A stretch of DNA of 64,000 nt from an uncultured Desulfobacteraceae bacterium (GCA_903839535.1 CAIMCT010000068.1:1-64000), one strand, 5' to 3'; counted from the first letter of the stretch, positions 19,010 through 30,092 are shown. Notes: generated from the sequence alone by a model not told the origin. Program-made: numbers and translations.

Positions 19010-19919
19010 TACAAACCTCCAGAGATTCAGATGGTGATGAAGGTAGGGGTGACCGGCCGGTCGCCCCTACTTTAAGTGTGGGCGAAAAATCTTTCGCCCC
19101 TACGAGCTGGCTGCAGATATCCTGAGATGAAACAGTCAATTGCGTATAAAGGGGATTGATGGCCATGCAGACTTCCGCCAAGGCTTTTTCCGGGGTGTTG
19201 TTGGTTTCGCTTAAATGGGCCAGAATGACATGCTGAAGCTGACAGTGCTGAATTTCCTCAAGGAGAATCCGTGAATCCCGGTTGGAAAGATGACCGGTTC
19301 TGCCATTTACACGCTGTTTTAAATGCCATGGATACGGGCCGCTGATCAGCATGTCCGGATCATGATTGGCTTCCAGAATCAACAAATCGCACAATTGCAG
19401 ATGGTGCTTGACCATTGCCGTTGCAATCCCCAGATCTGTGGCGATTCCGATCTTTTTTTGATTCAGCGAGATCGTAAAGCCTGCCGGATCTGCAGCATCA
19501 TGGGATATTGAAAATGGATGAATACTTAAGGTATTGATTTTAAAAGATGTGCCGCAATTAAATACGACCGTTTTCTTGATGTTTTTTAGCTTGGATGATG
19601 CGGCTTCTATTGTTTTGGCGCTGATATACACAGGAAGGCCGTAGCGCCGGGATAGGATGCCCACACCACGAATGTGATCTTCATGCTCATGAGAGACCAC
19701 AATGGCATTGAGAGATTCGGGACTGATATCCCTGGATTTCAGCCGACGTTCAATTTCGATTCCGGAAAGTCCAGCATCCACAAGAATGGCGGTGCAGCCA
19801 TCAGAAACGTAAATGGAATTCCCTTTGCTGCCACTGGCCAGCATGCAAAGGGAAACGCCGGTATCCTGCGGCGCTACCGAATCTGTTTCAGTTAATGAAA
19901 ACAACGGTTTGTCAGACAT
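19002..19919 (-). CDS. MBL-fold metallohydrolase (YycJ/WalJ-like)
   Basis: MLASGSKGNSIYVSDGCTAILVDAGLSG, VVSHEHEDHIRGVG (HxHxDH), HLSETNNTPEKAL. Confidence 0.88.
   Translation of the reverse strand: MSDKPLFSLTETDSVAPQDTGVSLCMLASGSKGNSIYVSDGCTAILVDAGLSGIEIERRLKSRDISPESLNAIVVSHEHEDHIRGVGILSRRYGLPVYISAKTIEAASSKLKNIKKTVVFNCGTSFKINTLSIHPFSISHDAADPAGFTISLNQKKIGIATDLGIATAMVKHHLQLCDLLILEANHDPDMLISGPYPWHLKQRVNGRTGHLSNRDSRILLEEIQHCQLQHVILAHLSETNNTPEKALAEVCMAINPLYTQLTVSSQDICSQLVGAKDFSPTLKVGATGRSPLPSSPSESLEVCNV
19043..19070. repeat. dispersed 28-bp palindrome (GTAGGGGYGACCGGCCGGTCGCCCCTAC)
   Basis: Near-identical to 935-962 and 24041-24068. Confidence 0.9.
19078..19103. repeat. related dispersed palindrome (GTGGGCGAAAAATCTTTCGCCCCTAC)
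   Basis: Relatives at 23902-23930 and 24604-24631. Confidence 0.8.
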
Positions 19920-20015
19920 CCTCTACCTGCGTTGTCAAATCAATTAGGAATTACGAATTAAAAATAATCCACAACACGCAACTCCTGATTCATAATTCGT
20001 AATTCATAATTCCAA

Positions 20016-20495
20016 CTACTTTCCCGTATGACCAAACCCACCCGCATTGCGGCTGGTTTTATCCAGACAACTGACTTCTTCAAGCCCTGCCTGATACACA
20101 CGCTGAATGGTCATCTGCGCGATCCGGTCGCCCCGCCGGATCGTGTAATCGTGTTTTCCCAGATTGATCAAGGCCACCTGAACTTCTCCGCGATAGTCCG
20201 CATCTATGGTTCCCGGCGAATTAATCAGCCCGATCCCGTGCTTGACTGCCAGCCCGCTTCGAGGTCGTATCTGGGCTTCATAGCCATTGGGAATGGCCAT
20301 TATAAATCCTGTAGGTATTAGACGAATCGCGCCAGGCTCCACGACCAATTCCTGCGTTACTGCGGCATATATATCCATGCCGGAAGCCTGAGGCGTCATA
20401 TATCGGGGCAGTGGAATATCCGCATTCGCCTTCGGATCAATCCGGCAGAAGCGAATGGTTGGGGGTGTTTCAGTGTCCATGGTTCGTTCCATCAT
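20016..20495 (-). CDS. dut: deoxyuridine 5'-triphosphate nucleotidohydrolase
   Basis: ASGMDIYAA, IRPRSGLAVKHGIGLINSPGTIDADYRGEV, RGDRIAQM, RNAGGFGHTG motifs. Confidence 0.97.
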   Translation of the reverse strand: MMERTMDTETPPTIRFCRIDPKANADIPLPRYMTPQASGMDIYAAVTQELVVEPGAIRLIPTGFIMAIPNGYEAQIRPRSGLAVKHGIGLINSPGTIDADYRGEVQVALINLGKHDYTIRRGDRIAQMTIQRVYQAGLEEVSCLDKTSRNAGGFGHTGK

Positions 20496-21787
20496 GCCAT
20501 CATGATCTGTTCAAATTGAGAAGCTTCAGGCTCCGGCCCGTAAATCGTCAGGGTCATAAGATTCTTTTGAAAAAGCTCTTCGGCAAGTATCTGAATATCC
20601 ACAGGGGTGACCCGGTCAATCTCGCCCAAAATCTCCTTCAACGGGGTATAGCGCCCAAAATGAAATTCACCCTGGGCCAGTCGCGCCATCTGGTTTTCAT
20701 TACTTTCAGAGGCCATGAGCAGATTTCCCTTGGTAAATTCTTTGGCATGCTGGAGTTCATCATCTGTAACCGGGATATCTTTGAGGCTTTGCAGCGTATC
20801 CAAAATAAGCTCCACGGTTTCAAAAGCATTAACCGGATCCACGCCGGCATAGGCTCCGGTCATTCCCGTATCCACAAATGATGAAACAAACGAGTAAACT
20901 GAATACGCCAAGCCCCGCTGCTCACGGATCTGCTGAAAAAGCCGCGAGCTCATGTTTCCGCCCAGAATGGTATTCATCAGGGACAATACATAGCGCCTGG
21001 GATCGGTTGTGGGCAATCCCAACGCGTTGAGGCAGATATGAGCCTGTTCGATATCCTTGGAATGCACATGGATATTTTGACCCACATTGAAGTGGCCTTG
21101 CGGAATGTTGCGGGCCGGAGTGGGTCTAATATAAGACTGGCCGGTCTGAATAGCTTCAAAAGCCGGACGGGCCAGGTCAACCAGACGATCGTGTTCGATG
21201 TTTCCAACGGCTGTAACCACAATCCGATCCGGCTGGTAGAGCCTGTCAAAAAAGCTTCGAATGTTTTTGGAATCGAATTGTAGAATATTGTCGTGGGTGC
21301 CCAGGATTGATCTTCCCAGAGGACTATCTCCCCAGAATGACTGGGCGGCCAACTGGTGGACATATTCGTCCGGCGTATCTTCCATCATGACGATTTCCTG
21401 AAAGATGACCGGGCGTTCTTTTTCGATTTCAGCTTCGTCGAACAAGGAATTAAGAAAAATATCCGTCAGAATTTCCGACATGGTATCCAGATGATTCGCC
21501 ATGACCTTGGCATGGTAACAGGTATTTTCCATTGAAGTAAAGGCGTTGGTATATCCGCCGATGGCATCAAAGGCTTTGGCGATTTCAAAAGCCGAGCGCT
21601 TTTGCGTACCTTTAAACATCATGTGCTCGATAAAATGAGACAATCCATTTTCGGCATTGGTCTCATCCCGGGATCCGATACTGACCCAGACTCCCATGGA
21701 CACGGACTGAACATGTGGCATTCTCTGAGAAAGGACGCGAACACCGTTTGATAGAAGGGTTTTCTCGATCTTGTCATCTGGTTTCAA
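20492..21787 (-). CDS. M16 family (pitrilysin-like) peptidase
   Basis: [18 protein letters not shown] (HxxEH) and [25 protein letters not shown]. Confidence 0.95.
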   Translation of the reverse strand: MKPDDKIEKTLLSNGVRVLSQRMPHVQSVSMGVWVSIGSRDETNAENGLSHFIEHMMFKGTQKRSAFEIAKAFDAIGGYTNAFTSMENTCYHAKVMANHLDTMSEILTDIFLNSLFDEAEIEKERPVIFQEIVMMEDTPDEYVHQLAAQSFWGDSPLGRSILGTHDNILQFDSKNIRSFFDRLYQPDRIVVTAVGNIEHDRLVDLARPAFEAIQTGQSYIRPTPARNIPQGHFNVGQNIHVHSKDIEQAHICLNALGLPTTDPRRYVLSLMNTILGGNMSSRLFQQIREQRGLAYSVYSFVSSFVDTGMTGAYAGVDPVNAFETVELILDTLQSLKDIPVTDDELQHAKEFTKGNLLMASESNENQMARLAQGEFHFGRYTPLKEILGEIDRVTPVDIQILAEELFQKNLMTLTIYGPEPEASQFEQIMMA

Positions 21788-23874
21788 ATCGGGTTTTCCT
21801 CTTCCAATACCGCCTTATGGCTTAAACGAATCTTACCATCCCTGGATATCTCCAGGACTTTTACCCTGAGCGTATCGCCTTCCTTCACAACATCCGTGAC
21901 CTTTGTCACCCTTCGGGTGGAAAGCTGAGAAATGTGAACCAGACCATCTGTCCCAGGAGCAATCTGAACAAAAGCACCAAAATCCATGACCTTGACAACC
22001 GTTCCCTCATAAATTCGCCCGATCTCCGGCTCCATTACAATGCCTTGAATGAGCTTCATGGCGGCATCACCATCGACCTTTGAAATCGCCGCAATCTTCA
22101 CCAAACCAGTATCATCAATCTCAACACGGGTGTTGGTTTCGCTTTGAATCGAGCGAATCATTTTCCCGCCGGGGCCGATGATATCCCGTATCTTGTCCGG
22201 ATTGATTTTTATCGTCATGATGGCGGGGGCATACTGGGAGATTTCTTCTCGTGGTTTGTCAAGCGATGCCAGCATCTTGCCCAGAATATGGAGCCTGCCG
22301 GTTCGAGCCTGTTCCAAAGCTTTTCCCAGGATTTCCTTTGGAAGCTCGTGAATCTTGATGTCCATCTGAAGGGCGGTAATGCCTTCACTGGTGCCGGCAA
22401 CCTTAAAATCCATATCCCCTGTATGATCTTCATCCCCAAGGATATCCGATAAAATGATCACGGTTTCCCCGTCTTTGACCAGCCCCATTGCGATTCCGGC
22501 GACAGGAGCCTTGATGGGAATGCCGCCGTCCATCATGGCCAGAGTTCCGGCGCAAACCGTACCCATGGAAGATGATCCATTGGACTCCAGAACTTCCGAA
22601 ACAATTCGGATGGTATAGTCAAAATCGGCTTTTGCAGGCAGCACTTTTTCAAGCGCTCGCGTCGAAAGACCGCCGTGGCCAATGTCGCGGCGGCTGGGGC
22701 CCGAAAGTCTTTTTACCTCTCCCACTGAATATGGCGGAAAATTGTAATGAAGCATGAACGGTCTGGATTCTTCTCCGGTCAAGGTTTCCACCCGCTGCTC
22801 GTCCTGCCCGGAGCCAAGGGTCAACACGCCGAGCACCTGGGTTTCACCGCGGGTGAACAGCGCACTGCCGTGGGGCCTGGGAAGAATGCCGATTTCACAT
22901 GTAATGGGGCGGATTTCATCGAATTTACGATTGTCGATACGGCGGCCTTCTTTTAAAATCAGATTCCGGCTGATGACTTTCTGAATATCCTGAAAGATTG
23001 CCGCAACTTCCTCTTTCCGATTGACGAACTCTTCGCCAAGTGCTTTCAGCACCTCGGATTTTGCTGTACGAATCGCAGCATAGCGCTCAATTTTATCGGG
23101 AATGCCGAGCGCCAACTTTATGCGCTGAGAAGCAAGAGATTCGACTTTTTCAACCAAGGCGGCATCTTTTTCAGGCGCGGAAAACGCACGTTTGGGCTTT
23201 CCACAACTTTCCCGAAGTTTTTTCTGAATTTCAATGACCGGCTGCATGGCCTGGTGACCAAAGAAAATGGCCTCAAGCATATCCGCCTCGCTCACAATAT
23301 TTCCGCTGCCTTCCACCATGACAACGCCAGTGGCTGAACCGGCAACGATGATATTGATATCGCAGGCATCAAATTTTTGCAGGGGCGGGTTGATGACTAA
23401 TTGACCCTCAATGCGACCCACCCGGACACAGGCAATCGGTCCTTCAAATGGAATGTCGGACAGACCCAGCGCAGCAGATGCGCCAATCATGGCCAGAGTG
23501 TCCGGATCATTTTCCTGATCCATGGACAGCACCGTGGCGATAACTTGTGTTTCGAAATTGTACCCTTTGGGGAAGAGCGGCCGAATCGGCCTGTCTATCA
23601 GTCTGGCTGTCAGGGTTTCTTTTTCGCTGCCCCTTCCGATTTCACGGCGAAAATAATTTCCGGGAATACGGCCTGCGGCATAAATTTTTTCCATGTATTC
23701 AACCGTTAACGGCAGGAAATCCCCTTTGGCGCTTTCGTCGGACGAAACAACGGTCACCAGAACAATGGTTTCCCCGTATTGAACCACCACAGAGCCTGAT
23801 GCCTGTTTGGCGATTTTTCCGGTTTTAATGCTTAACGGTTTATCCCCGAGTGTTGCTTCGAGAACATATTCCAT
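21784..23874 (-). CDS. pnp: polyribonucleotide nucleotidyltransferase
   Basis: RNase PH domains ([15 protein letters not shown]), KH ([12 protein letters not shown]), S1 ([15 protein letters not shown]). Confidence 0.98.
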   Translation of the reverse strand: MEYVLEATLGDKPLSIKTGKIAKQASGSVVVQYGETIVLVTVVSSDESAKGDFLPLTVEYMEKIYAAGRIPGNYFRREIGRGSEKETLTARLIDRPIRPLFPKGYNFETQVIATVLSMDQENDPDTLAMIGASAALGLSDIPFEGPIACVRVGRIEGQLVINPPLQKFDACDINIIVAGSATGVVMVEGSGNIVSEADMLEAIFFGHQAMQPVIEIQKKLRESCGKPKRAFSAPEKDAALVEKVESLASQRIKLALGIPDKIERYAAIRTAKSEVLKALGEEFVNRKEEVAAIFQDIQKVISRNLILKEGRRIDNRKFDEIRPITCEIGILPRPHGSALFTRGETQVLGVLTLGSGQDEQRVETLTGEESRPFMLHYNFPPYSVGEVKRLSGPSRRDIGHGGLSTRALEKVLPAKADFDYTIRIVSEVLESNGSSSMGTVCAGTLAMMDGGIPIKAPVAGIAMGLVKDGETVIILSDILGDEDHTGDMDFKVAGTSEGITALQMDIKIHELPKEILGKALEQARTGRLHILGKMLASLDKPREEISQYAPAIMTIKINPDKIRDIIGPGGKMIRSIQSETNTRVEIDDTGLVKIAAISKVDGDAAMKLIQGIVMEPEIGRIYEGTVVKVMDFGAFVQIAPGTDGLVHISQLSTRRVTKVTDVVKEGDTLRVKVLEISRDGKIRLSHKAVLEEENPI

Positions 23875-23901
23875 ATTTGCCTCCTTATGTTGAACGACGT
23901 G

Positions 23902-23930
23902 GTTGGGGGCGAAAAATTTTTCGCACCTAC
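23902..23930. repeat. dispersed palindrome (GTTGGGGGCGAAAAATTTTTCGCACCTAC)
   Basis: Inverted repeat; relatives at 19078 and 24604. Confidence 0.8.
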
Positions 23931-24040
23931 AAAACTACGTCGTATTGTGGTCATGCTGGCTGATGATTCGCATGAACGGCCGAGTCTCACCACCACAAAA
24001 CTTAAGCCAGCAAGCGGGCAAAGTTCTGTATGGAACCCTG

Positions 24041-24068
24041 GTAAGGGCGACCGGCCGGTCGCCCTTAC
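24041..24068. repeat. perfect 28-bp palindrome GTAAGGGCGACCGGCCGGTCGCCCTTAC
   Basis: Exactly self-reverse-complementary; relatives at 935 and 19043. Confidence 0.92.
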
Positions 24069-24116
24069 CAGGCATTCCCGATATTTCGGATAATTACATT
24101 AAAATCAAAAATGTTA

Positions 24117-24386
24117 CTACCTTCTTAAGCCCAAGGTTTCAATAATGGTTCGATACCGCTGAACATCCTTGTTCTTGACGTAATTTAAGAGTCTGCGGCG
24201 TTTCCCGACCAGCATCAGCAATCCTCTGCGGGAATGGTGATCCTTGGTGTGCACCTTCAGGTGTTCGGTGAGATAGGTAATGCGATGGGTGATGAGGCCA
24301 ACCTGCACCTCTGGCGAACCGGTATCGCTCTCATGAAGTTTATACTGGTCAATCAGTTTTTTCTTGTCTTCGGGTTTAAAAACCAA
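24117..24386 (-). CDS. rpsO: 30S ribosomal protein S15
   Basis: [56 protein letters not shown]. Confidence 0.98.
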   Translation of the reverse strand: MVFKPEDKKKLIDQYKLHESDTGSPEVQVGLITHRITYLTEHLKVHTKDHHSRRGLLMLVGKRRRLLNYVKNKDVQRYRTIIETLGLRR

Positions 24387-24420
24387 TTTATTTAATCCTC
24401 CTGTTTTACAATAGTGAAAT

Positions 24421-24440
24421 GGGTGAATTCCGCTTCACCC
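24421..24440 (-). promoter_or_regulatory. hairpin in the rpsO leader, candidate S15 autoregulatory element
   Basis: Minus strand GGGTGAAGCGGAATTCACCC, ending ~35 nt before the rpsO start. Confidence 0.35.
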
Positions 24441-24494
24441 CTGCGGGCATTCATCTCAACTTGCCGTGAACTATTGGCCACCGCAATGCAACGC

Positions 24495-24524
24495 TCTTGT
24501 AGCCGACACAAGAGCGTCGGCTAA
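24495..24524. repeat. dispersed repeat with interleaved inverted repeats (GCTCTTGT-AGCCGAC-ACAAGAGC-GTCGGCT)
   Basis: Second copy at 8861-8890. Confidence 0.7.
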
Positions 24525-24603
24525 AATGTTACTGCTTTCCCGGTAAGGCTGAATCCAGGGTTGATGAATGCATAACCTCGGACCAAGCCTTAACGATTTT
24601 CAT

Positions 24604-24631
24604 GTTAGAGGCGAAAAAATTTCGCCCCTAC
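24604..24631. repeat. dispersed palindrome (GTTAGAGGCGAAAAAATTTCGCCCCTAC)
   Basis: Relatives at 19078 and 23902. Confidence 0.8.
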
Positions 24632-24633
24632 TT

Positions 24634-25551
24634 TCACACAAACGAACAGCAATATGTAAACCCGTTTTGAACAGGGTCATAACTGAGAATGGACAGCAGG
24701 CGGTTATTTTCGTCAATGATTTTTACCAGATTCTCCCCCGGCAAAAGACAAGATGACGGAACATCTGCTATAGTGATCATCATGCCATATTTGAGCTTAT
24801 CCGTCAAAGATTTATCTGCTTGAAAAGAAACCATATCCGGCAGAGCTTCGGCCATACCGGTCAACTGCCGGGCGACATCGCCAGACCTGGCCAGTTCTTC
24901 CAGGTCAGAAAGCGTAATGGCATCTGCAATGGTGTAGCCGCTACAGGCTGTCCGCCTGAGATTCTTCAGATGGCCGCCGCATCCCAGGATTTTCCCGATA
25001 TCTGAACAGAGAGTACGGATATATGTTCCTGCGCTGCAGCTCACCTCAAAACGTACCAGTGGCAATGCAATTTCCAGAATTTCAAGCTGATAAATCCGTA
25101 CCTGACGAGCAGGCTTTTGAAACGGCTCTCCTTTTCGGGCAAGCTTGTACAGCGGAACCCCCTGATGTTTTAATGCAGAATACACAGGCGGAGCCTGATT
25201 CATTGTTCCCACAAAAGACTCTATGACAGCCCGCAGCGTAACTTCAGGAATGTCAGAGACCTCACAGGTTGAAATAACGGTCCCCGTTGGATCCTGAGTA
25301 TCAGTTTCAATACCCAGACTGAGTTCCGCATGATAGGTCTTTGTGCTGTTCAACCAGAAACGGGCCAGCCGTGTCGCCTGATTGACACAGACAATCAATA
25401 CGCCTGTGGCAAAAGGGTCAAGTGTTCCAGCATGACCCACTTTTGGGGCCTGAAGCAAGCGCTTGACAATGGAAACAACCCTGGCGGAAGATAGCCCCGG
25501 CGATTTATCAATCACAAGAATCCCATTCAGGGATGCATCTTTTTCCTGCAC
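24634..25551 (-). CDS. truB: tRNA pseudouridine(55) synthase
   Basis: GILVIDKSPGLSSARVV, KVGHAGTLDPFATGVL, SCSAGTYIRTLCSDIG. Confidence 0.97.
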   Translation of the reverse strand: MQEKDASLNGILVIDKSPGLSSARVVSIVKRLLQAPKVGHAGTLDPFATGVLIVCVNQATRLARFWLNSTKTYHAELSLGIETDTQDPTGTVISTCEVSDIPEVTLRAVIESFVGTMNQAPPVYSALKHQGVPLYKLARKGEPFQKPARQVRIYQLEILEIALPLVRFEVSCSAGTYIRTLCSDIGKILGCGGHLKNLRRTACSGYTIADAITLSDLEELARSGDVARQLTGMAEALPDMVSFQADKSLTDKLKYGMMITIADVPSSCLLPGENLVKIIDENNRLLSILSYDPVQNGFTYCCSFV

Positions 25552-25584
25552 AGCAAACCTCTGACTATCGTGAGTAGCACTCTT

Positions 25585-26562
25585 TTATGTGGACTCCGTC
25601 ATCTGCAATATCTGGGATTTAATTTCAGTCAAAGTGGATTCAATACTGAAGCCAGCAGCGCTCTGATGCCCGCCCCCGCCGAAGATTGCGGCTATGGCGG
25701 CCACATCCACGCTTCCATCAGATCGCAAGCTGACATGATACGGGCACCGCTGACCTGCACAACAGGGGGCATTGCCGTTCGTCTGTTCCTGAATCAGCAC
25801 AGCGATCTTAACATCCTGAATACGCCGGGCATAATTGATCATGCCATCAGTATCCTCAGGTTGTGTGCCGGTTTCATTCAGCATCGCGCGCGTCAAGGCC
25901 ATGAGAGAGACCTTTCCGTTTTCAGATATTTCAATGGAATCAAGTGCAAGGTTTAAGAGTTTTATTCTTCCCAGAGAGTATGTACCGTAAACATGCTGGG
26001 CGACCTGGAACGGATTTACACCGCAGGCTACCATATTTTCACAGATTTGAAAGGTGGTACGGCTGGTATTGGAAAATCGGAACGACCCGGTATCGGTTAA
26101 AATCCCGGTGTAGATGCAGGTTGCCAATTCGCGTGTAAACGGAACACACATCCGCTCAAACAACTGGTAGAGAATTTCTGTGCAAGCACATGCCTGGACA
26201 TCAATCAGTTGGCAGGTTCCAAACCTGGTGTTGGTAATATGATGATCAATATTAATGACTTCAGGTATCTGATCAATGATGCTTGCTGCCTCACCGACCC
26301 GCGTCAAGTCACCGCAGTCAAGAACCACAGCCGTATCAAACGGCGCTGCGGAATTCAACTTGCCGATAACGCTGTGAACCAGCGGCAAAAAACGATACAC
26401 CGCCGGAATCGGGCTTTCGTTGTAAAGCGTAACCTGCTTATGTTTCCCCTGCAGCGCCAGATTCATGGCAAGCAGCGACCCGATGGCATCTCCATCGGGA
26501 CTGACATGGGTGGTAACCAGCACATTCCTGCTGTTATTCAAGCGTTGTATGAGATGATCCAT
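25585..26562 (-). CDS. nrnA: DHH family phosphoesterase / NrnA-like oligoribonuclease-PAP phosphatase
   Basis: TTHVSPDGDAIGSLLA, VVLDCGDLTRVG, NIDHHITNTRFG, FGGGGHQSAAGF. Confidence 0.92.
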   Translation of the reverse strand: MDHLIQRLNNSRNVLVTTHVSPDGDAIGSLLAMNLALQGKHKQVTLYNESPIPAVYRFLPLVHSVIGKLNSAAPFDTAVVLDCGDLTRVGEAASIIDQIPEVINIDHHITNTRFGTCQLIDVQACACTEILYQLFERMCVPFTRELATCIYTGILTDTGSFRFSNTSRTTFQICENMVACGVNPFQVAQHVYGTYSLGRIKLLNLALDSIEISENGKVSLMALTRAMLNETGTQPEDTDGMINYARRIQDVKIAVLIQEQTNGNAPCCAGQRCPYHVSLRSDGSVDVAAIAAIFGGGGHQSAAGFSIESTLTEIKSQILQMTEST

Positions 26563-26908
26563 CTGCTGTATCGACAGTTTTTAATATCTGGTCAATATGC
26601 GAACCGTAATCAAAGGATTCATCATAAAAGAACCGGATACCGGGCATATATCTCAGGCCTAGCTGACTGGCCAGTGTGCGTTTGATGTATCCCAGAGCGC
26701 TGTTAAATCCCTCGGCCGCATCTTCAGGAGTGTATTTACCAACACTCATAGTAAAGTAGATTCTGGCGCCTCGCAGATCTTTGGACATCTTTACGCCGGA
26801 GATGCTAACCAGGTTCAACCGTGGGTCGCTGATGTCTTTTCGAAGAATATCCGAAACAATTCTCTGAATCTCTCCGCTAACCCTGTCCGATCGTGTATAG
26901 GATTTCAT
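26534..26908 (-). CDS. rbfA: ribosome-binding factor A
   Basis: RSDRVSGEIQRIVSDILRKDISDPRL...KDLRGARIYFT...GLRYMPGIRFFYDESFD. Confidence 0.95.
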   Translation of the reverse strand: MKSYTRSDRVSGEIQRIVSDILRKDISDPRLNLVSISGVKMSKDLRGARIYFTMSVGKYTPEDAAEGFNSALGYIKRTLASQLGLRYMPGIRFFYDESFDYGSHIDQILKTVDTADGSSHTTLE

Positions 26909-27192
26909 AACGTCATCATTTCCATTTCACTGTTTATGACTTGCGCGACTCGCAGTTCATGGGCAAGATTTAGTATTTTGTCCATTTTAGAGTTCACAAG
27001 CTGGCCGCTGTTTCCCACCAGGGCGAACCCAATCTCGGCCAGTTGGTGGACATCATTGGCACCGACTTCCGCAACAGAAACGTTGAAATGATTCTGAATC
27101 TGATGGACAACCATCTTGACGACCGATCTTTTTTCCTTGAGAGAGCGGCAATCGTGCAGCCTGAAAGTAATGATTCCGTATCCGACTACCAT
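26905..27192 (-). CDS. DUF503 family protein (YlxP-like)
   Basis: FRLHDCRSLKEKRSVVKMVVHQIQNHFNVSVAEV; position between infB and rbfA. Confidence 0.9.
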   Translation of the reverse strand: MVVGYGIITFRLHDCRSLKEKRSVVKMVVHQIQNHFNVSVAEVGANDVHQLAEIGFALVGNSGQLVNSKMDKILNLAHELRVAQVINSEMEMMTL

Positions 27193-27200
27193 AATCCCGC

Positions 27201-30092
27201 TTATTCAACTTCTGGTTTGAATTCTTCCATGTAATAGCATTCAATGATATCCCCCAGCTTGATATCATTATAGTTTTCGATGCCGATACCGCATTCGTAA
27301 CCACTGACAACTTCCTTGACATCGTCCTTGTAGCGTCTGAGGCTGCTGATTTTGCCTTCAAACGTCACAACTCCATCTCTCAGCAGCCGGATTAGTTTGC
27401 CGCGCTGAATCTTTCCATCGGTTACAGAGCAGCCTGCAATGGTTCCGACTTTGGGTACATGAAAAAGATCGCGTACCTCGGCCCGGCCCAGAACCCGTTC
27501 CAGAAAAGTGGATTTCATCATTCCGACAATGGCGTCTTTCACATCTTTGATGACATTGTAAATGATGTTATAAAAACGCATATCCACATGCTCTTCTGTA
27601 GCCATAGCCTGAACTTTGGCGCTGGGTCTGACATTGAAGCCGATGATAATGGCATCGGATACCGTGGCCAGGGACACATCGGATTCGGTGATAGCACCGG
27701 TTGCAGAATGGACCACGTTAATATTGACTTCTTCGTTGGAGAGTTTAACCAGAGAATCCGCCAGCGCTTCGATGGATCCGTGAACATCCGCCTTGATAAT
27801 GATGTTCAGGTCCTTGATCAGACCATCCTTCATTTGCTCAAAGAGCTTATCCAGACTTAGCCTTGTGGTCTTGGTCAGGTCCTTTGAGCGCTGTTTCTGA
27901 ATCCGGTGAAGACTGACCTGCCTGGCATCTTTTTCATCCGCAAGAGCGACCAGTTCATCGCCGGCCATTGGCACGCCAGAAAGACCGATGACTTCAACAG
28001 GCATGGAGGGACCTGCCGATTCCACCTGAACCCCGCAATCATTCAACAGTACCCGAACTTTGCCGTAGTGGACACCGCAGACCACGGCATCTCCTGCCCG
28101 CAGCGTTCCCTGCTGCACCAGTACCGTTGCCACCGGACCTCTTCCAACATCCAGTTTGGCTTCAACGACATGACCAAATGCCGGTCTGTCCGGATCTGCT
28201 TTCAGTTCCATGACTTCCGCCTGCAGAAGAATCATCTCCAGCAAGGTGTCTATTCCAATGTTGGTTTTGGCGGAAACCTTGACGAAAATGGTATTTCCGC
28301 CCCAATCTTCCGAAACAAGACCGGCATCGGCCAGCTCACGCTGAACCCGGTCGGTATCGGCACCAGGTTTATCAATCTTGTTGATAGCGACAATGATCGG
28401 AACATTGGCGACTCTGGAGTGATTGATGGCCTCAAGGGTCTGGGGCATGACCCCATCGTCTGCAGCCACCACAAGAACAACCAAATCGGTGACGCTGGCT
28501 CCGCGTGACCGCATGGCGGTAAATGCTTCATGTCCAGGCGTATCCAGAAAAACAATCTGCCCGCGATCTGTGGTAACGTGATAAGCGCCGATATGCTGCG
28601 TAATGCCTCCGGCTTCCCCTTCCGTAACACGGGTCTTTCGAATCACATCCAGAAGCGAAGTCTTTCCATGATCCACATGCCCCATAATGGTAACCACCGG
28701 CGGTCTTCCGATCCGTTTTTCCGGGTCTTCCTTTTCGGCCTTCAAAAACGTATCTTCCTCGAAAGCAGCTCTTTCCAGCTCGAAATTGAATTCCGTGGCA
28801 ACCAGAACCGCAGTATCAAAATCAATGACCTGATTGAGGGTTGCCATCACCCCCATGCCCATCAGTTTTACGATAATTTCGCTGGCTTTAACTCCCATGC
28901 GCTTGGCAAGTTCGGAAAGAGCAATAGTGTCATCCACCTTGATCCGTCGCTTGATTGCCTTGGGCGTGGTCAACTGGGGTTTCAGCAGAGCAGGAAGCTG
29001 TTTGCCTTTACCACCTTTTCGGCCAGCTTTGCGGTTCCGCAGCGTGTCTGAATAAAGATCCGCCCCCTCAACGATTTCCTTTTTTCGAAAGGGAACCTTC
29101 TTTTTAACCAGTTTTTTATCGGCAACTTCTTCCTCGGCTTCTTTACCGACCTTCTTCTTCTTTTTGTCCTTGTCCTTGTCCTTGATGATAGCTTCTTTGG
29201 GCTTTTCAACAATTGGGAGTACTTCACGAACAACCTGTGGAAATTTATCCGATTTGAATCTGGATTTTCTGGCGATAGACGTATCCCTTTTTTCATGTTC
29301 AGGATGCCGGACAGCTTCAGGTGTTTTGGTCAACTCCGGAACCGGCGACTCAAGAACAGGAGCAGGCAGCTTAATGATTTTGGCTGGCATATCCTTTTTG
29401 AGTTTCTTTTTCTTTTTTCCGGTCCTTTCCATTCGGGCTTCCTGCGTAAGGGCAGTGGGTTCAACCTGCGGCATTTCAGAATAATCCGGTGATTCCACAC
29501 AAGGCTTTTCCTGATCAGATGGTGATTCGTAACCAGATTCTTCCGTCTCTTCAGTTTCGAAAAGCGCCGCCTTCTCGTACCCTTCCGTGGATTCCACAAT
29601 ATCAGAAGCGACTTCGGTAATTTTCGGTTTTTTAACTGGGTGAGAAATGATCAATGCCGGTTCTTCACGTTTGACTGGTCGCGCGGAAACGGGCGTTTCG
29701 AATTCGGAAACATTCAGCGTTTCTGCTTCGGCAAAATCAGGCGTTTTACGATGGTCCGGGGATACTTTCTTCACACCCGGTTCGGCAGCAATTTCGGGAA
29801 AGACTTCGGATTCTTCCACTGGAATTCGCAGCAGCGGCGGTTTTTCATCGGGAACAGCTTCTTTGGCGACAGCATCCCTGCGTCGTCGAATAATGGTCGG
29901 TTTGGCGGATATTCCATCAGCTTTTTTATGTTTTCCCCCGACAACATTTTCCTTGATTTTTACAACGTCTTCATCTTCCAGAGAGCTTAAATGGCTGTTT
30001 ACGGAAATATCCAGATCCCGCATTCTTTCAAGCAGTACTTTATTGGTCACATTAAGATCCCTGGCAAGTTCAAATACTCTGATTTTTGCCAT
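27201..30092 (-). CDS. infB: translation initiation factor IF-2
   Basis: IF2 N-terminal [45 protein letters not shown]. Confidence 0.99.
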   Translation of the reverse strand: MAKIRVFELARDLNVTNKVLLERMRDLDISVNSHLSSLEDEDVVKIKENVVGGKHKKADGISAKPTIIRRRRDAVAKEAVPDEKPPLLRIPVEESEVFPEIAAEPGVKKVSPDHRKTPDFAEAETLNVSEFETPVSARPVKREEPALIISHPVKKPKITEVASDIVESTEGYEKAALFETEETEESGYESPSDQEKPCVESPDYSEMPQVEPTALTQEARMERTGKKKKKLKKDMPAKIIKLPAPVLESPVPELTKTPEAVRHPEHEKRDTSIARKSRFKSDKFPQVVREVLPIVEKPKEAIIKDKDKDKKKKKVGKEAEEEVADKKLVKKKVPFRKKEIVEGADLYSDTLRNRKAGRKGGKGKQLPALLKPQLTTPKAIKRRIKVDDTIALSELAKRMGVKASEIIVKLMGMGVMATLNQVIDFDTAVLVATEFNFELERAAFEEDTFLKAEKEDPEKRIGRPPVVTIMGHVDHGKTSLLDVIRKTRVTEGEAGGITQHIGAYHVTTDRGQIVFLDTPGHEAFTAMRSRGASVTDLVVLVVAADDGVMPQTLEAINHSRVANVPIIVAINKIDKPGADTDRVQRELADAGLVSEDWGGNTIFVKVSAKTNIGIDTLLEMILLQAEVMELKADPDRPAFGHVVEAKLDVGRGPVATVLVQQGTLRAGDAVVCGVHYGKVRVLLNDCGVQVESAGPSMPVEVIGLSGVPMAGDELVALADEKDARQVSLHRIQKQRSKDLTKTTRLSLDKLFEQMKDGLIKDLNIIIKADVHGSIEALADSLVKLSNEEVNINVVHSATGAITESDVSLATVSDAIIIGFNVRPSAKVQAMATEEHVDMRFYNIIYNVIKDVKDAIVGMMKSTFLERVLGRAEVRDLFHVPKVGTIAGCSVTDGKIQRGKLIRLLRDGVVTFEGKISSLRRYKDDVKEVVSGYECGIGIENYNDIKLGDIIECYYMEEFKPEVE

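Noticed and set aside
28530-29051. 173-aa plus-strand ORF
   Set aside because: Antisense to infB.
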